Assembly: GCA_003171235.1 (NCBI GenBank)
Contig: PMYM01000122.1
Location: 1 to 16,137, forward strand
Length of the DNA: 16,137 bases
Source: Phycisphaerales bacterium
Lineage (GTDB): Bacteria; Planctomycetota; Phycisphaerae; SM23-33
Direction: 5' to 3'
The position numbers and the translations under genes were made by a program. Positions 14,736 to 16,137 of the stretch are shown piece after piece (within the stretch, counting starts at the first letter, position 1; each line of letters starts with the position of its first letter). The notes beneath the pieces are model-generated. The model did not search any database, was not told the DNA's origin, and saw nothing but the letters and a program-made list of their open reading frames with translations.

Positions 14736-15696
14736 CCCCGCCGGCATCCGGGATCTGCGGTGAACCGCGCATGTCAGGCCAAAGCCAGGGCTGCACCATT
14801 GGCAGGGGGTCGCCGAATTGCTTGAGAATCGAGGCGTAATCGGACATAGCCTGGGCTTCGCGATCGGCGCCGATCTGAAATACCACGCCCTCTTCGCTCA
14901 GCAGGTATTCCTCGGCGCTCTTGCGCCCCATGACCATGGACGAACCCAGGACCTTGGCAAATCGCTTGCCGTCCTGCGCAACCTCGCCCGCATAGCGCAG
15001 GAAGGTTTGCCGCATGTCGGCCTCTTCATCGAAGATGAGGCTGAAGCCCCCTTCGGCCCGCAACGCCGCCACCTGGGCTATCACCAGCCAGAGCGCCCCC
15101 TCGGGCACGTAATTGCCCTCGGTCTGAGACAGCGGGAACTGCCGCCACGGCTGCCAGGCTTCGGCAGTCACGCCGATCAGGACTCCTCGCCTGACCTTCA
15201 CCTGCTCCTGGCTTAGCTCGATTTCCGTAATGATCCTGCCGTCCTCGTGCAGCACGAAGCTCTGGTACTTCCCCGTGTTCAAGTCATTGCTAAGTTGCCA
15301 GCGGGAGGCAACCGGCACAACAATCCCTTGGCGGGTTGCGATGCCGGTGACGGAGACACCCGCGAAACCGCCCTCGATAGGAATGCGGTATTCCAGCCGC
15401 CACCCCATCGGCGTTCCCTGCTCGCTGATCGTGTACCAGGCGGTGCTTGGCTGGTCCGACCAGTAATGCCCCAGCCCGTTGGCGCGGATGGCGCCCATGA
15501 CGGCAGAGCCGGCCTGGGCCCGCCGGGCGGTGTAGCTCTGCAGCAGGTAGGCCACCCCCGCCGCCGCCAGCAGCACGGCCAGCATGACCACGGCCAGGAT
15601 GCCTCGGCGCAGGGAAGATGACGGGTCGGCTTTGACCACGCCGTCATGGTATGCGGCCGGGGTTGCCCAGTAAAGCTTCTGATTGCCCTCAGGCAT
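14713..15696 (-). CDS. Unrecognised protein with N-terminal membrane anchor
   Basis: Read from ATG 15696 the product has 327 residues. A short polar N-terminus (about 30 residues) is followed by one strong hydrophobic helix (about 31-52) and then a soluble region of some 270 residues with alternating strands. I do not recognise the family. The helix is preceded by Arg-Arg, so the soluble part is probably outside the cytoplasmic membrane. The frame stays open up to 15894, but the upstream part crosses the hairpin array and has a composition unlike the rest, so I exclude it; ATG 15720 is a possible alternative start eight codons further upstream. The stop lies inside the PEGA gene (23-base convergent overlap), so the two genes share their ends. 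Confidence 0.72.
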   Translation of the reverse strand: MPEGNQKLYWATPAAYHDGVVKADPSSSLRRGILAVVMLAVLLAAAGVAYLLQSYTARRAQAGSAVMGAIRANGLGHYWSDQPSTAWYTISEQGTPMGWRLEYRIPIEGGFAGVSVTGIATRQGIVVPVASRWQLSNDLNTGKYQSFVLHEDGRIITEIELSQEQVKVRRGVLIGVTAEAWQPWRQFPLSQTEGNYVPEGALWLVIAQVAALRAEGGFSLIFDEEADMRQTFLRYAGEVAQDGKRFAKVLGSSMVMGRKSAEEYLLSEEGVVFQIGADREAQAMSDYASILKQFGDPLPMVQPWLWPDMRGSPQIPDAGGAIGDSDR

Positions 15697-15724
15697 TATG
15701 GCCGCCACTTGCGCGATCATGCGG

Positions 15725-15952
15725 CGGCGCGTGGTTTGAATAGTTCGCGCCGTGACAGGATGGCGCGGTTGCCAAGTTGTGTGCCCATGTTTGCCAAACT
15801 GGGCGGGCCATGGTACGCCGGCTTGGATGCCGTGGTTTGCATCGGGTGGCCTGGCGGCCGCTTCCTGCCGCCATGTTCCCTCTTCATGTGGCACGGGCGT
15901 CTCGCCCGCGAGTGGCGGGTGGCATGGTCACGCTTCTTTTCGCGTGACCATG
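15725..15952. repeat. Array of five hairpins in intergenic DNA
   Basis: No credible gene lies in the roughly 290 bases between 15721 and 16011; the open frames crossing it look like shadows. Instead there are five inverted repeats in succession: 15725-15731 with 15746-15752 (7 bp); 15783-15787 plus 15789-15792 with 15796-15804 (9 bp with one bulged T, loop GCC); 15852-15858 with 15867-15873 (7 bp); 15894-15899 with 15903-15908 (6 bp, loop TCT); and 15923-15933 with 15942-15952 (11 bp perfect, loop TTCTTTTC). The fourth resembles a short GC-rich palindrome I recall as frequent between planctomycete and related genes, which would make this a REP-like cluster. The fifth is followed by TTT and could also act as a terminator. 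Confidence 0.55.
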
Positions 15953-15956
15953 TTTA

Positions 15957-16137
15957 GAGCGTTTTTCATAAAAGCTGTCGTAATCGGAGGGATGATGTCG
16001 ATGTTCCTTTCATGGGAATCGCATCTGCGGATACAAGACAACGGGCCTTGGCGGCGTACCAGCAAGGCGGGAAAGCACAGTCGGAGATTGCCGCCCTCTT
16101 CGGCGTTACTTTGCGCACGTTTCAACGTTGGTGGCAC
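15957..16137 (+). mobile_element. Left part of an IS630-like insertion sequence
   Basis: The transposase start at 16012 and the drop in GC content from about 15953 indicate the left end of an insertion sequence that continues beyond the window. IS630 elements insert at TA; a TA at 15955-15956, directly after the last hairpin, is a plausible boundary. The terminal inverted repeat cannot be confirmed without the other end. Confidence 0.4.
16012..16137 (+). CDS. IS630-type transposase, N-terminal fragment
   Basis: The 42 codons visible start MGIASADTRQRALAAYQQGG and continue through a helix-turn-helix with the pattern SEIAALFGVTLRTFQRWW. This is the DNA-binding N-terminus of IS630-family transposases, which bind the element's ends. 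The gene runs off the window, so the catalytic DDE domain cannot be assessed. GGAGG at 15986-15990 is 21 bases upstream, too far for this ATG but well placed for ATG 16001 in another frame, so a short upstream frame or frameshift expression is possible. Confidence 0.7.
   Translation, partial: MGIASADTRQRALAAYQQGGKAQSEIAALFGVTLRTFQRWWH

Noticed and set aside
15697..15894. N-terminal extension of the - strand anchor protein
   Set aside because: Crosses four of the hairpins, is rich in Arg/His/Pro/Trp and lacks the character of the rest; ATG 15696 is more plausible.
15923..15952. CRISPR-like repeats
   Set aside because: The hairpins differ from each other in sequence, length and spacing, so there is no repeat-spacer structure.

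Overview
The window is GC-rich DNA, apart from a less GC-rich patch over roughly the first 600 bases and another in the last 180. It most likely comes from a planctomycete, possibly a Phycisphaerae-like lineage. I base this on recalled gene content (HflK/HflC-like SPFH proteins beside ABC-2 transporters, a small PEGA lipoprotein, tandem ACT protein, hairpin-rich intergenic DNA and an IS630-type transposase start), not on a search, so the lineage is tentative. No rRNA, tRNA or CRISPR array was seen.

Layout. (1) 1-579: a terminator-like hairpin and one small unrecognised membrane protein. (2) 580-901: a gene-free leader with an operator-like dyad and a small hairpin that covers the ribosome binding site of the next gene. 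(3) 902-2926: a P1B-type heavy-metal ATPase with no N-terminal HMA domain. (4) 3034-13759: seven closely packed genes on the + strand, ordered ABC-2 permease, 7-TM SPFH protein, HflC-like SPFH protein, third SPFH protein with a His-rich tail, ABC ATPase, second ABC-2 permease with a large extracytoplasmic domain, and a membrane-anchored helical/TPR-like protein. Overlaps of 14 and 17 bases and gaps of 2 to 35 bases indicate one operon. (5) 13756-14220 (-): a tandem ACT protein, convergent with the operon and sharing a TTAA that encodes both stop codons. (6) 14331-14735 (+): a PEGA lipoprotein diverging from the ACT gene. (7) 14713-15696 (-): an unrecognised protein with one N-terminal membrane anchor. 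(8) 15721-15956: an array of small hairpins. (9) 16012-16137: the start of an IS630-like transposase that runs off the window.

The most interesting part is the seven-gene operon. One ABC ATPase can serve two different ABC-2 permeases, and these genes flank three divergent SPFH (stomatin/prohibitin/HflKC) proteins, with no FtsH gene in view. I infer a membrane-microdomain or cage-associated ABC machine, possibly for envelope maintenance or export. The neighbouring metal ATPase and the His-rich tail of the third SPFH protein raise a weaker possibility of a link to metal stress. The families are visible in the sequence; the joint function is inference.
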